The notes under the pieces: model-generated
The model's database searches: none
Seen by the model: the letters and a program-made list of their open reading frames with translations, nothing else
Told to the model about the DNA's origin: nothing
Source of the DNA: Hippasteria phrygiana
Lineage: Eukaryota > Echinodermata > Asteroidea > Valvatida > Goniasteridae
Assembly: GCA_037893225.1 (NCBI GenBank)
Contig: JAZGUH010000153.1
Span: forward strand, 1,488,001 to 1,552,000
Reading direction: 5' to 3'
DNA: 64,000 nucleotides
Program-made: the position numbers and the translations under genes
In this document: piece by piece, positions 1 to 9,692 of the stretch
Position numbering within the stretch: the first letter of the stretch is position 1
Layout of the letters: each line of letters begins with the position of its first letter

Positions 1-560
1 CAACTCGAGTACAACTCGAGTACCACTAAGTACTCGGCCCAAACTCGATTTTCAGTACTCAGTACTCGATACTCAATACCTGTACTCGGGAATAAAATCG
101 ATTATTTTCTCTTTTTAATACTGCATCTTTGGACTCGAAAGTAGGCTACACATAGTTAAACAGTTCTTGGGCTGTTGGGTAAATTCCCAAAAGGAGAAAT
201 GTCTGGCTTAATTACATGTGATGTACATATTTTGGGTAGGTTCATCATCTCGTTTATAAAGTAAATAAAAAACATGGAAATACAGTGAAAAAGTCAGTCT
301 CCTGAATTGTTGGACTATGATTATAATGATGTTAGAACAACATGACTGGTATTTTTGTTTATTTTTGGTGTACTCGTACTCGGCCCATACTCAACTGCTT
401 ATGTACTCGTACTCGGACCGTACTCGGACCCTAAAAAACTTGGACTTATTTTTTTTGGCCCAGGACTGGATCATCAATGTACTCGGACTCGGCCCGTACT
501 CGGCTCTAAATGTATTCAGAGAACTTGGTACTTGGATTGTAGGACTCGACTCCAACACTG
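1..560. mobile_element. TACTCG-word-rich repeat element, left end outside window
   Basis: The stretch is dominated by degenerate copies of TACTCGG and ACTCGAG, densest at 1-90 and 365-560. It ends at 560 with ACTCGACTCCAACACTG. That end resembles the CAACACTG end of the hAT-type MITE at 4790-5030, which is also built from one short repeated word. The left terminus lies before the window, so the target duplication cannot be checked. ORFs across this stretch are low-complexity artefacts. Classification as a hAT-like non-autonomous element is inference. Confidence 0.45.
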
Positions 561-723
561 GCTATTTTACGAACAAGTAACTAAAACCCGCCTACTTGTG
601 GCATTCGGGATGATTCAAGGGAGTATGGGGTATCTCGTTTCATCCCAAATGCCTCAATACTTGTCTAAATACCATTTTGGTTACCCCCTGTGCATAGAAC
701 TGGACGCAATTAATTGGAGTATC

Positions 724-738
724 TATATTTCCCCCCAG
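724..738 (+). promoter_or_regulatory. Possible 3' splice acceptor just upstream of the TRIM start
   Basis: A pyrimidine-rich run ending in TTTCCCCCCAG sits 14 bases before the TRIM start codon. It would join an upstream 5'UTR exon to a single large coding exon, a common layout for otherwise intronless TRIM genes. An ATG at 746 is out of frame with the TRIM reading frame, so 753 is the preferred start. Functional use is inferred. Confidence 0.35.
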
Positions 739-752
739 TTGTACAATGAGAT

Positions 753-2693
753 ATGGCCGAGGCTGCAACTAAGACCGTGCTTGGCCGTATCAGCCAGGGA
801 CATCTTGACTGCCCAATCTGCTGCTGTCGCTACACCGACCCCAAGATACTGGACTGCCTGCATAGCTTCTGCCTGAACTGTCTGAACAAGCTCGTGCGTG
901 TTGAGCACAAGAAGAAACACAAGATTACATGCCCGGTGTGCCGTCAGATCACTGCCATCCCGGACGCGGGCTTGCAGAGCCTGCCAACCTGCTTCTTCCT
1001 AAAGTCCCTGGTGGACGAGTTCACTAAACAGGAGCTGTTGCTCGGAAGCAACTCGGTACCGATACCGACCTGCCAGCAGTGCGACGAGGGGCTGGAGGCG
1101 GTCGCACGATGCAAAGACTGCGACGAGAACATCTGCAAGAAGTGCCAGGAGGCCCACGGGCGCTGGAAGCGCACCAAAAAGCACCGGGTGATCACGGTGG
1201 AGAGCCTGATGAGCAACAGCGGAGCTCAGCAAGTGGATCACATCAGGAAGACTGACAGCGAGGCGCCGAGGTGCAGGAAACACGCCAACTACAGAGTCTG
1301 CTTCTACTGCTATACCTGCGAGGTGTCTATCTGCGCAAGGTGCGCGGCGATGGATCACCGCACGGAAAACCATAAATACAGCGAGATTGAGGAGGTCATC
1401 GGGTCGTTTCGGAAAGATGTCGACAAGGCCTTGCTCTTGTTCGAGAAATGCAGGGACAGATTTCGTGTAGTCAACGGGTCGCTAGAGCACGCGAGGAACA
1501 GATTAAAGATCATGGTGGAAAGGGCTTGCAGCGAGATTACTGCAAAGGAGGAAGAGGAGATCGCTAGGATCAGAGAAAAATCTCGCCTTCTTAAAGAAAA
1601 AGTCGCAGACATCGCTCGAGACAGGGATGGAAAATACGAAGACGTCCTCTCCCGGAACCGCGAGAAGATGGACCGAACAGACCAAGTGGTTGCCGCAGTG
1701 ACGGATCTGATGCAGGAAGCCGATGGGGACGAGCTGTTGGAACTCAAGCCCAAAATCATGCACAACTTGGGCTCCCAAGAGGAGGTGCGGTTCGAACCCG
1801 TGCCGTACGAACTCTCTTACATCGGGGTCAAATGCCAGGGTGTCGTAGGCGACGAAGACCTGGGTGAGATAATACAAGAAGAGAAGTGGCAACTGAAGGA
1901 GGAGTTTGGGAAAAGAGGTACCGCAGAGGGAGAATTCAAGGGCGCCACAGGTGTGGGTTGCCTGAGTGATGGAGGAGTTGTGGTTACAGATACGAAGAAT
2001 CAGCGACTGACTCTGCTATCCTCGACAGGTCTTTGTAAGAATACACTGACCCAAGTTCAGGAGGATCAGCTGAAAGCGCCGTACAGCGTGGCAGTAACCT
2101 GCAACGACCTTTTTCTGGTCACTGACGTCGATAAGGTGAAGGTGTTTGATAGCGAGCTTCAACTGCTTCACCAGTTCGCACCAGCGAAGGATGACGCCAA
2201 AGGACGATTGAACAGTTACCTCAGTGGTATTGATGTGGACAAGATGAGCCGAGTGGCCGTAGCAGACAGTGGCAGAAAGGTCATCTCCATTCACAACCTG
2301 GACGGGACTCTGATTACGAGCGTACGCAATGACATGATACACGGCTACGTGTCAATCAGTCAGAATGAACGCCTCGTCTTCACGGATTACCACGATAGGC
2401 GTCTGCTGTGCGTGGATTTCAAGGGCAACAAGATCTTCAACGTCAGCACCACAATCGGCAGGAAGTCATCGGCGAAGCCGATCGGGGTTTGCTGTGACGA
2501 GGCCGGGGATATTTACGTCTCGACCCACTATGGGCAGACGGGAAACTGCGAGGTGCATCATTACGACCCGGAAGGGGTGCACATCGGGCGCATCGCTCGT
2601 GGGCTCTTTAACCCGTTCGCCCTGACGTTTACTCCCGCAGGAGACCTCTTGGTGGCTGACATGCACTCTATCAAAATCTTCCGCCGAGTTTGA
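753..2693 (+). CDS. TRIM-NHL-type RING E3 ubiquitin ligase, single coding exon
   Basis: This 646-residue frame has full TRIM architecture. The RING finger is at residues 20-63 (C20, C23, C35, H37, C40, C43, C60, C63). B-box 1 is at about 107-144. B-box 2 is at 174-207 (C174, H177, C186, C189, C194, C197, H202, H207). A charged coiled coil spans about 215-345. A C-terminal region of about 265 residues carries repeated VAVTCNDLFLVTD and GDIYVSTHYG-type strands, as expected of an NHL-like beta-propeller. Family knowledge: such proteins are cytoplasmic E3 ligases that dimerise through the coiled coil and bind protein or RNA through the propeller. The layout resembles TRIM56, TRIM2/3 and TRIM71, but I cannot assign an orthologue. 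All zinc ligands are present and there is no internal stop, so it looks intact. GC content is clearly higher than in the flanks. No AATAAA is visible in the first 200 bases downstream. Its target is unknown. Confidence 0.93.
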   Translation: MAEAATKTVLGRISQGHLDCPICCCRYTDPKILDCLHSFCLNCLNKLVRVEHKKKHKITCPVCRQITAIPDAGLQSLPTCFFLKSLVDEFTKQELLLGSNSVPIPTCQQCDEGLEAVARCKDCDENICKKCQEAHGRWKRTKKHRVITVESLMSNSGAQQVDHIRKTDSEAPRCRKHANYRVCFYCYTCEVSICARCAAMDHRTENHKYSEIEEVIGSFRKDVDKALLLFEKCRDRFRVVNGSLEHARNRLKIMVERACSEITAKEEEEIARIREKSRLLKEKVADIARDRDGKYEDVLSRNREKMDRTDQVVAAVTDLMQEADGDELLELKPKIMHNLGSQEEVRFEPVPYELSYIGVKCQGVVGDEDLGEIIQEEKWQLKEEFGKRGTAEGEFKGATGVGCLSDGGVVVTDTKNQRLTLLSSTGLCKNTLTQVQEDQLKAPYSVAVTCNDLFLVTDVDKVKVFDSELQLLHQFAPAKDDAKGRLNSYLSGIDVDKMSRVAVADSGRKVISIHNLDGTLITSVRNDMIHGYVSISQNERLVFTDYHDRRLLCVDFKGNKIFNVSTTIGRKSSAKPIGVCCDEAGDIYVSTHYGQTGNCEVHHYDPEGVHIGRIARGLFNPFALTFTPAGDLLVADMHSIKIFRRV

Positions 2694-3015
2694 GTTTTTA
2701 TACAGTTTTGCGAGTTTCTAAAATGTTTCTAGACGCGATATAGTCAAGGTATTACCAGCCTACGTCCAACAGTGGAATCAACGACACTGCCACTTTTGAG
2801 TAACGGGTGATAGATAAATTCAAGGTAAAGGAAAAGTCAGTTGCAGAAGAGCTTTCCACTTTATGCTTAGCCTATAATAATTCGTAAATCACTGCTTTAG
2901 AGAGGGCAGCACTAACTGCGGAACAGGGGGAGGGGTCGGAGGGCGGCAGCTTCTGCACAAGAAACGGGCAGCCGGTCGGTATTGGCGCTGCTTTGGGCAG
3001 CTGGCGGGCAGTCAA
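2694..3015. other. 3' flank of TRIM gene, nothing recognised
   Basis: Non-coding sequence after the TRIM stop. It presumably contains the 3'UTR. I see no canonical AATAAA and no repeat shared with the rest of the window. Confidence 0.4.
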
Positions 3016-3378
3016 TAGAGGAATCCCACAACGACGAGTTTAGCGCCGATCTGCACACTTCCGCGTTTGAAAACGAGGATCTCAATGTCACAGTAAACAA
3101 CTTTATGCTGATCGTACGCCTGCGCTGCCTTTTATGGCCTGATTAATTCATGCATGAATGAATGTGCTAAAAGGCGTTGTTTTGTTTGCCACTGACATTC
3201 TCGCTTTCAACCCAGAAGTGCGCAAAAGGGGCTAATGTGAAATTCCTCTATAAAGGCAGCGCAGGCGTACGATTAGCATAAAGTTGTTTACTGTGCATGT
3301 GACATTGAGATCCTCGTTTTCAAACGCGGAAGCTAGTGCGCAGATCGGCGCTAAACTCGTCGTTGTGGGATCCCTCTA
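3016..3378. mobile_element. GAGGAAT-ended MITE plus inverted partial copy
   Basis: Positions 3016-3250 run from TAGAGGAATCCC to AATTCCTCTA and match the MITE at 25124-25331 in their interior (TTTTGTTT.GCACTGACATTCTCGCTTTCAACCC, interrupted by small changes). The next 128 bases, 3251-3378, are the reverse complement of its first half, so the block is a long palindrome ending TCCCTCTA. TA dinucleotides at the ends fit a Tc1/mariner-type target site. It is non-coding. Confidence 0.7.
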
Positions 3379-3832
3379 TAGGTAGAGAGTGCAACGTAGG
3401 ACCAAACATGGGGATTATGCATGTGCACGGATAACTGGTAAACAATAGCCACATGCTCCACACAATGAGCAGCCATCCTTGGGCCGAAGTCAGAAGGTGT
3501 GACGTGTCGCAACTTGTTCCTTGCTCTTTTAGTAATGCTCTATCTACTGCTGTGGGAGAAGGGCGCCCTCTGCTGTGAAAACTGTATTTTTTTCCTGGTA
3601 TTTTTTATATGAATATTTCACTACGTAAATTTATTGTAGACTTGCATATACTATTACATGTTATTAGAATAGAGCTTTGCATGCTTGTTGTAAATAGTTT
3701 ATCATGTATACAGAAATAGAATAATTATACTATGCTGCTACAAACTGCTTGCGAGCTGTAATGACCTGAAATGTAAATGTTGAAAGGTAGGAGAGCCTGG
3801 CGTTCCAATCCGATCCTAGAAGAATCTTTCTC
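3379..3832. other. AT-rich intergenic sequence
   Basis: No ORF of interest and no inverted or tandem repeat was recognised here. Confidence 0.4.
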
Positions 3833-3932
3833 AAAGGCTACTGCTTGAAATTACACACAAGTGTATGTAATGTGGCAGCAGCCACTACCATAGACATGTG
3901 TGTAATTTCAAGCCGCAGCCAAGTAATTCGGA
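3833..3932. repeat. Palindromic dispersed repeat, copy 1
   Basis: An imperfect hairpin built on TTGAAATTACACACA and its complement, enclosing GCAGCCACTACC. A second copy with the same loop and the flank GCCGCAGCCAAGTAATT lies at 60070-60168. Two copies far apart with the same symmetry indicate a small MITE-like family. Confidence 0.65.
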
Positions 3933-4386
3933 CACGGTCTAACACGATGGCCAACAAACCGTTAAGTTTTGAAAGATTGAGGGCGATGTTATGCCTATAC
4001 AGATGTTGGTAGGTAAATGCATTATATTAAAATGAATACCGACCGTCAAATAAAAAGATTGTTATGGGTATATTGTATCGTTTAAATTTTACAAATGAGT
4101 TCTAGGATTTACTTTTGTGTGTATTCCAAGATTCAGTTGGATAGCGCCCTTGTCGTAAAACGTACGGACGATTCGTGCTGGACATTTTCGAACCGGTGAG
4201 AAATTGATGGCCCACCCTTGGGACTCGTTCTCGACAATGTGCTGAAGGTTCTTAAGCAGTCATAAGTATTGTCAGAATTTTATGCGATGCGAGGGTGTGC
4301 ACGGGTGTGGTATAGCCCACACCAACTCGGACACGCGGATAACCCCTCCAGACCGCCCTGTCAGTCCTCAGCTCACCTGCACTGTC
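3933..4386. other. Intergenic sequence, nothing recognised
   Basis: No coding or repeat signal was recognised. An 88-codon ORF that starts here runs into the MITE at 4387 and is not supported. Confidence 0.35.
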
Positions 4387-4640
4387 AAGCCCGGTTCATA
4401 CTTCATGCGAATGCGAAGCGAACTTCATGACGTCAACAATTCAAGTTTCATTGTGACGTTCTCCGTTACCTTAACGAATTCGCTTCACATACGCCGTAAA
4501 GCCCGGTTCATACTTCATGCGAATGCGAATGCGAAGCAAATTTCATGACGTCAACAATTGAAGTTTCATTGTGACGTTCTCCGTTACCTTGACGAATTCG
4601 CTTCGCCTACGCATTCGCATGAAGTATGAACCGGGCTTAA
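4387..4640. mobile_element. AAGCCCGGTTCATACTTC MITE, partial plus complete copy in tandem
   Basis: The complete copy at 4497-4640 begins AAAGCCCGGTTCATACTTC and ends GAAGTATGAACCGGGCTTAA, giving terminal inverted repeats of about 30 bases. A partial copy of the same orientation precedes it at 4387-4496, with the right end missing. Each copy contains the palindrome TGACGTCA, at 4428-4435 and 4546-4553. Non-coding and non-autonomous. Confidence 0.8.
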
Positions 4641-4789
4641 CACGTCGGAGGATAATCCTCATAATGATCGTTTAACAGAAAATAATCAATTGGGCGAGTC
4701 TTTCATTGTCTTATGTAAATCAGCCATGTATTTTACTCAGAACATTCAAATTCAGTTGGCAGATTAGATTAGATTAGATTTGAAAACAT

Positions 4790-5030
4790 CAGTGTAGTCA
4801 AGACCATCACAAGACCACACAAGACCATGCAAGACCATGCAAGACCAGCACAAGACCAGCGCAAGACCAGCAGTCTTAATCCAAGTCTTAAGCTATTCAA
4901 TGAACTGTAACAAAAGCATGTCTTTGTCATGGTTTATGCCTGTTACTTGTGCCTGTTACAAGCTGGTCTTGTGAATGGTCTTGTGCATGGTCTTGTGCCT
5001 GGTCTTGAAATGGTCTTTACTACAACACTG
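4790..5030. mobile_element. hAT-type MITE built of AAGACCA words, with perfect 8-bp target duplication
   Basis: The element starts CAGTGTAGTCAAGACCA and ends TGGTCTTTACTACAACACTG. It is flanked on both sides by GAAAACAT (4782-4789 and 5031-5038), an exact 8-bp duplication diagnostic of the hAT superfamily. The left half carries repeated CAAGACCA and the right half its complement TGGTCTTG, so the molecule can fold on itself. There is no ORF; it needs a transposase from elsewhere. Confidence 0.88.
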
Positions 5031-5038
5031 GAAAACAT

Positions 5039-7392
5039 CAATAACATACTCTGGTGGACTTAACTGAATGTTCAAATGGCCTACGATGGCGAACTGTTAA
5101 CCTTTGGAACATTACTTCTGTCCTGTACATCTTATCATTAAGAATCGCAGTGAGCACGAACATAAAAATCCATCGGATATAGAATTGTTGCCATTTTTAA
5201 CTTCTTGTCTTCATGTGATATTTTGTAAAGGTCATAGTTGCAGTTTGTGGTGGAAGTAAATCCTTACATATTTTAATAAGCTAATTCCCTTGAAAAAAAT
5301 AGATCCTGCGGATAATTGTATGCGACATTTCATTACAAAAGTATGTCAAGGATTTTGTTCACGGTTGACAATTATATTCATATCTAGATCTACCCCCGTC
5401 ACGGATTTCAAAAACAATAATGAATCGTTAAGACGATCCATTAGGGCGGTGTTAAGGTTTTGTGCGTTAGCTTCTCATCAATTACGGTATCACTCAGGGC
5501 GAGCAGCAACACGGTGCCACGGGGGGTCTGGATGATTCCACACCGTCGCTGCCTCAGATAATTGATTGCTTGCATCCGTGCGTGATGGCACATGCGAAAG
5601 ATGAAATTATAGTCTGTGCGAGTCTGTTCGAAGGCAGAACGAAGGGTTACGGCAACTCCTCTTCGTACAAACATGTTTAGAGTCATGCTTTTGTAGAGGG
5701 AGGAATAATATTTGTATAAGTCGGTGGCATATTTCCGAGTAATATGCTGCCGCCAAAGGCAAAGGAGGCCTAGTCCCCCCCCCCCCCCTCTCCCCGCCCC
5801 CGGGCGCTTTCAAAAGTAGTTTCCGGAACATAACTTTTCGGGGCAATCTTTTTATGAAAGAAAAAAATGTGAATGATTTTCACAAAACTTCCCTTTGCCT
5901 GCCAGGCAATATTTTCCAATATAGCTGACCACTTTTCTTAAATATGGCTCATCGCTCATTTTTGTTTTTGTTTTTAACGGCAGGTTATAATAAGCGGCAA
6001 AGCCTGCATTTCTGTTTCGGTCCTTTTGCCCCTTTCCGAATCTGCCCGAATCACGAATCGCTCTGCCTCGTGTACTTGGTGCGAAAAGGCAAAATATGTG
6101 CATTAGGCAACAAACAAAAACAAATTGTTTCTCAATAGAACCCTTGTGGCGAAAAGGTCCGTCAGGGCAATTTATATTATATATTTTATAGTGCAGCGAG
6201 CTTGCTCCAAATACGTACGTATGTATAGCGAACGCCGATCCGTGGCACGGGTGCCTGCAGTGCTTTTGTATGGGCTCCGTGCGCCGTCGAATGAGGGCGC
6301 TGTCCACATAGCAACCGCACTTCCATGGGGAGTACGTCGCTGGTATTACGCACTGCGCTCCTCGTTCATTTGATACTCGTATACCAGTGGGATTGCTTTG
6401 TCTGTTCGCTGACTCTCGATAATTGCTTTTTCAATAAGAATATCACAGCGGGAACCAGACACTTAAATTGAAGTCAGGTAAGATGGCGTCGATATGACCC
6501 CCCAACTCGCCTTATCTTTCCGCTGAGGGGGTAGTTGTGCACGGAGCTCATACGCACCGCCCCGTACTATCCGTGCTCCGCCAGGAGCACAGCCTTGAGC
6601 AATTCGGTTGGGCAACTAGAGTGACTAGACTTAACCATAGTCGATCTAGATGTCACCCGAAAGCTGCGCGGTTTGACTAGCTAGTGCAACTGGATCAACC
6701 TAGCTCCGGACCATGGTTTCTCTAGTCACTCGCGAGTTACGTCACGGTTTCAAGATGGAGGATCGGTAAACTGGGCAAGTTTCGCAAACGTTTACGATAA
6801 TTTGTTGGTTTTGTCCAATGATAATGACTCTTTGCAATAAGATAATGAATTATTTATTGCACCAAAGTTAAGTAGAGAAAATAATAGAAATAAATAATAG
6901 AAAATAGAAATGACACGCAAACATTTGCTTCGTTAACAACTAGCAGACGACATTCTTTACAGTTTGTTGTTGCTACACAAACTAGATTTGACGTAGTAGT
7001 CGATCGACTAGATGCGTTCGAGTGAAGGACAGACCACGCATGCGTTTTTTAAATAGCAAATTGACAAAAAGGACTAGGTCAGCAGCACCCGAACTTGCTC
7101 CTTGATGATACTGTTTACTTCCAGGTTTTTCGTTATGTTAATGTTAAGCTATTTGCAATCGCGCGCGATCTGATTGGTCCTAAATTGAACGTCACGTTGA
7201 ATAATTCATGCTACATGCGCACGTGAAAAACATGGCATCATCAAGCGATGAACGCGCGTTGGTTCACAAAGGTCAACGGTAAAACATTCTAGGTAGTTGA
7301 TTGGACATTCGTAAATAAATAATTCAGATTCAGCTGCGCAAACCAAGAAGCGATTGGCCATTGGGAAACATACCAGACTAGATTTATTGATT
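5039..7392. other. Long intergenic stretch without a supported gene
   Basis: Short ORFs here (up to 151 codons on the minus strand at 5852-6307) have no recognisable domain and low-complexity translations. A C-run lies at about 5776-5790. The part from 6600 to 7080 is rich in CTAG-containing words such as ACTAGA and CTAGTC, suggesting an old degenerate inverted element, but I cannot pair its ends. Confidence 0.35.
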
Positions 7393-7414
7393 TTCCTGGC
7401 TTCTGGCACATGGC
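7393..7414 (+). repeat. 22-bp direct repeat bracketing the Penelope block, left copy
   Basis: The core CTGGCTTCTGGCACATGG occurs here and again at 10429-10450, directly outside the two Penelope-like copies. It may be target sequence duplicated during insertion or part of an older repeat. Confidence 0.6.
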
Positions 7415-7516
7415 CACTGACGTTACTGTCATTACAGTAGAGTTCACACGGCCCGCTGTTGGGTCAGGTTGCCGGTGTTTATAATAAAACCTCTCTAACG
7501 TGAGTTTTAACTGGTA

Positions 7517-9346
7517 TTGTTTACAACAGCGTGTTTTATAGCGTATATAGCGATTTTTCTTCTCAAGGAAGAAGAAAACTATGTCATCAAAAGAGCAGAT
7601 AAAGGCGGTGCCACTGTGGTTTGGCGTAAGGATCTTTATCTGTCTGAAGCCGACCGCCAACTTTCAGATACCTCATCATACCAAGTGATCGACCACGACC
7701 TCACCCCTACGCACCAGGGCATCGTGTCCGACACCATCAAGGCCTTTGTTGACGCAGGTGAGCTACCCGGTAATGCGACTAAACTCATCACTCCGTATCC
7801 CAGAACCTCCGTTTTCTATATGCTTCCCAAAATTCACAAGAAGGAGAATCCGGGCCGGCCCATTGTTTCAGCTTGCAATTGCCCCACTGAGTTGATTTCC
7901 AAGTACCTAGACTCAGTGCTTTCACCCATTGTCATCCATCTGCCCTCCTATGTGAAGGACACTAATGACGCACTCCATACTTTCGCCAACTTTGAATTCA
8001 CGGGCTCCTCTAACTACCTGTTCAGTATGGACGTCAAGTCCTTATATACATGCATCCCCCACGCTGATGGCCTACTTGCGCTACGTCATTTTCTTGACCG
8101 CCGTCCAGACCATGACCCCCCCACCAGTACCCTCCTCAGGCTTGCTGAACTTGTCCTCACTCTGAACAACTTCACCTTTAATGGGAAATACTACCTGCAG
8201 ACCACTGGCGTTGCTATGGGCACACGTATGGGTCCAAGTTATGCATGTCTATTTGTTGGCTTTCTCGAGGAGAAGATGATGTCAAATTTTCCCGGGCCCA
8301 AACCATTGTTGTACAAACGATACATTGACGATATCATCGGTGCTACATCTGGTTCTAAGGAAGATGTCCAGGCGTTCATCAAGTATGCCGATAACCTGCA
8401 CCCAGCCCTGCACTTCACCTCTGATATTTCCATTGACACCATCACCTTCCTCGACATCAAAGTGTCTATCAATGGCAACTTTCTCACCACATCGGTCCAC
8501 TACAAACCCACCGATTCCCACAGCTACCTTCATTACGAGTCGTCACACCCCAAGAATTGTAAAGATGCCATCCCATACAGCCAATTCCTCCGTCTCCGTC
8601 GAATTTGCAGCGAGGATGCTGAGTTTCTTCACCGAGGTAAAGAAATGAAGGGGTTCTTCCAACAACGTGGATACCCACCTTCTGTCACTGATGCCGCTCT
8701 TCGCAGAGTATCATCAGTCACCCGCAATGCCGCCATGAAGCAAGCCCCTACAATGCAGCAAGATCGTATCCCTCTAGTCCTCACCTACCACCCGCACAAC
8801 ATGGCTGCCAGGGATATCATTCTCAAGCACTTCAAGACGCTGCAGGAAGATCCAGCGACCAGCACCATCTTCACCCAGTCTACCAACCCCCTCTGTTCAT
8901 TCAGACGTGACCGCTCCATCAGCAACCATATTGTGCGGTCAACACTTCCCAGCATCGCTAGTACCGAAGACAACGACCCCTTCAAAACTGTTCCCTGCAA
9001 GCGTCCAAGATGCAAAACTTGCGCACACGTTGATGGTACATCTTCCATCACTGGTCCCCGTGGCCATTTCAACATCCGGGGCCACTTCAAATGCACCACT
9101 ACTAATCTTGTCTATTGCATCACGTGTACCCGCTGTGGCATGCTCTACATTGGCGAAACCAAGCGCCGACTGGCCGACCGTTTTACGGAGCATCTCCGAA
9201 GCGTTCGGCTGAAACAACCTGGTCTGGCTGTCGCCCAACACTTCAGCGCGCCATCACACTCCACAAAGGACATGAGCGTCTGCGTTGTTTCCACGGCATC
9301 GTCGGATACGCAGCGCCGATCTCTGGAACAGCGTGTGATGTTCTAA
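7517..9346 (+). pseudogene. Penelope-like retroelement ORF: reverse transcriptase plus GIY-YIG endonuclease
   Basis: The 609-residue frame carries the Penelope-like hallmarks. There is an N-terminal VIKRADKGGATVVW block at 23-36. RT motif A is FSMDVKSLY at 169-177, with Asp172. GVAMGTRMGP is at 231-240, and the catalytic YIDD at 269-272. A cysteine cluster, C494-x4-C499-x2-C502, follows. The C-terminal GIY-YIG domain includes LVYCITC at 531-537 and LYIGETKRRLADRFTEHL at 543-560. The first ~20 residues do not look like the family, so the element is 5' truncated. A TAA at 9344 interrupts a block that is RIIYKLGTL in the second copy. After it the frame continues LGTLHPDGMNVEFTAF to a TAA at 9425. 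Known role of the family: target-primed reverse transcription of the element's own RNA. The premature stop and the missing 5' end argue that this copy is dead. Confidence 0.9.
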
Positions 9347-9428
9347 CTGGGCACGCTCCACCCTGACGGGATGAACGTGGAGTTTACCGCGTTTGTTCTA
9401 CCAGCGGTTCATCACAACAAGCCATAAT

Positions 9429-9490
9429 TCCCCTGAAGAAGGTGCATTGCATGCACCGAAAGCTCGGGTAAAACTATCCGGTGAGCACTG
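9429..9490 (+). ncRNA. Degenerate hammerhead-ribozyme-like motif after Penelope copy 1
   Basis: Just past the ORF end the sequence reads CTGAAGA, then a perfect hairpin GGTGCA-TTGCA-TGCACC, then GAAA, then GCTC...GGTGAGC, which can pair. This is the order of a hammerhead core (CUGAUGA, stem II, GAAA, stem III), with one change in the first core box. Penelope-like elements are known to carry hammerhead motifs. The core change suggests weak or lost activity. Confidence 0.6.
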
Positions 9491-9552
9491 TTTCACCTTT
9501 ACCATATATTTTTTCAATGCTCTACAGTGCTACGCAGCATCCCCACATTTGT

Positions 9553-9576
9553 TATATATATATATATATATATATA
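9553..9576. repeat. (TA)n microsatellite between the two Penelope tails
   Basis: About 12 TA units lie at the junction between the two convergent Penelope-like copies. Confidence 0.9.
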
Positions 9577-9635
9577 ATGAAGCAGAACTGCGTAGCACTG
9601 ATGAAAAGTACAAAGTTTGATAAAAGTTAAAGCAG

Positions 9636-9692
9636 TGCTCACCAAGAATATTGGAGCTGAATTTTCGGCCTGACTAGGCCTTCATCGGAGCT
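9636..9692 (-). ncRNA. Degenerate hammerhead-ribozyme-like motif after Penelope copy 2
   Basis: On the minus strand the order is CCGATGA, then GGCC-TAGTCA-GGCC (self-complementary stem II), then GAAA, then GCTCC...GGTGAGCACTG. The last block matches GGTGAGCACTG of the plus-strand motif at 9429-9490. One change lies in the first core box. The ORF stop codon of copy 2 falls inside this motif. Confidence 0.6.

Noticed and set aside
355..876. 173-codon ORF before and overlapping the TRIM start
   Set aside because: First half translates the TACTCG repeat and the second half is out of frame with the TRIM gene.
1355..1892. Minus-strand ORFs of 129-136 codons inside the TRIM gene
   Set aside because: Overlap conserved TRIM coding sequence in antisense and have no motif.
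6600..7080. CTAG-rich block as a bounded inverted-repeat element
   Set aside because: Words such as CGACTAG and CTAGTC recur, but I could not pair two ends or find a target duplication.
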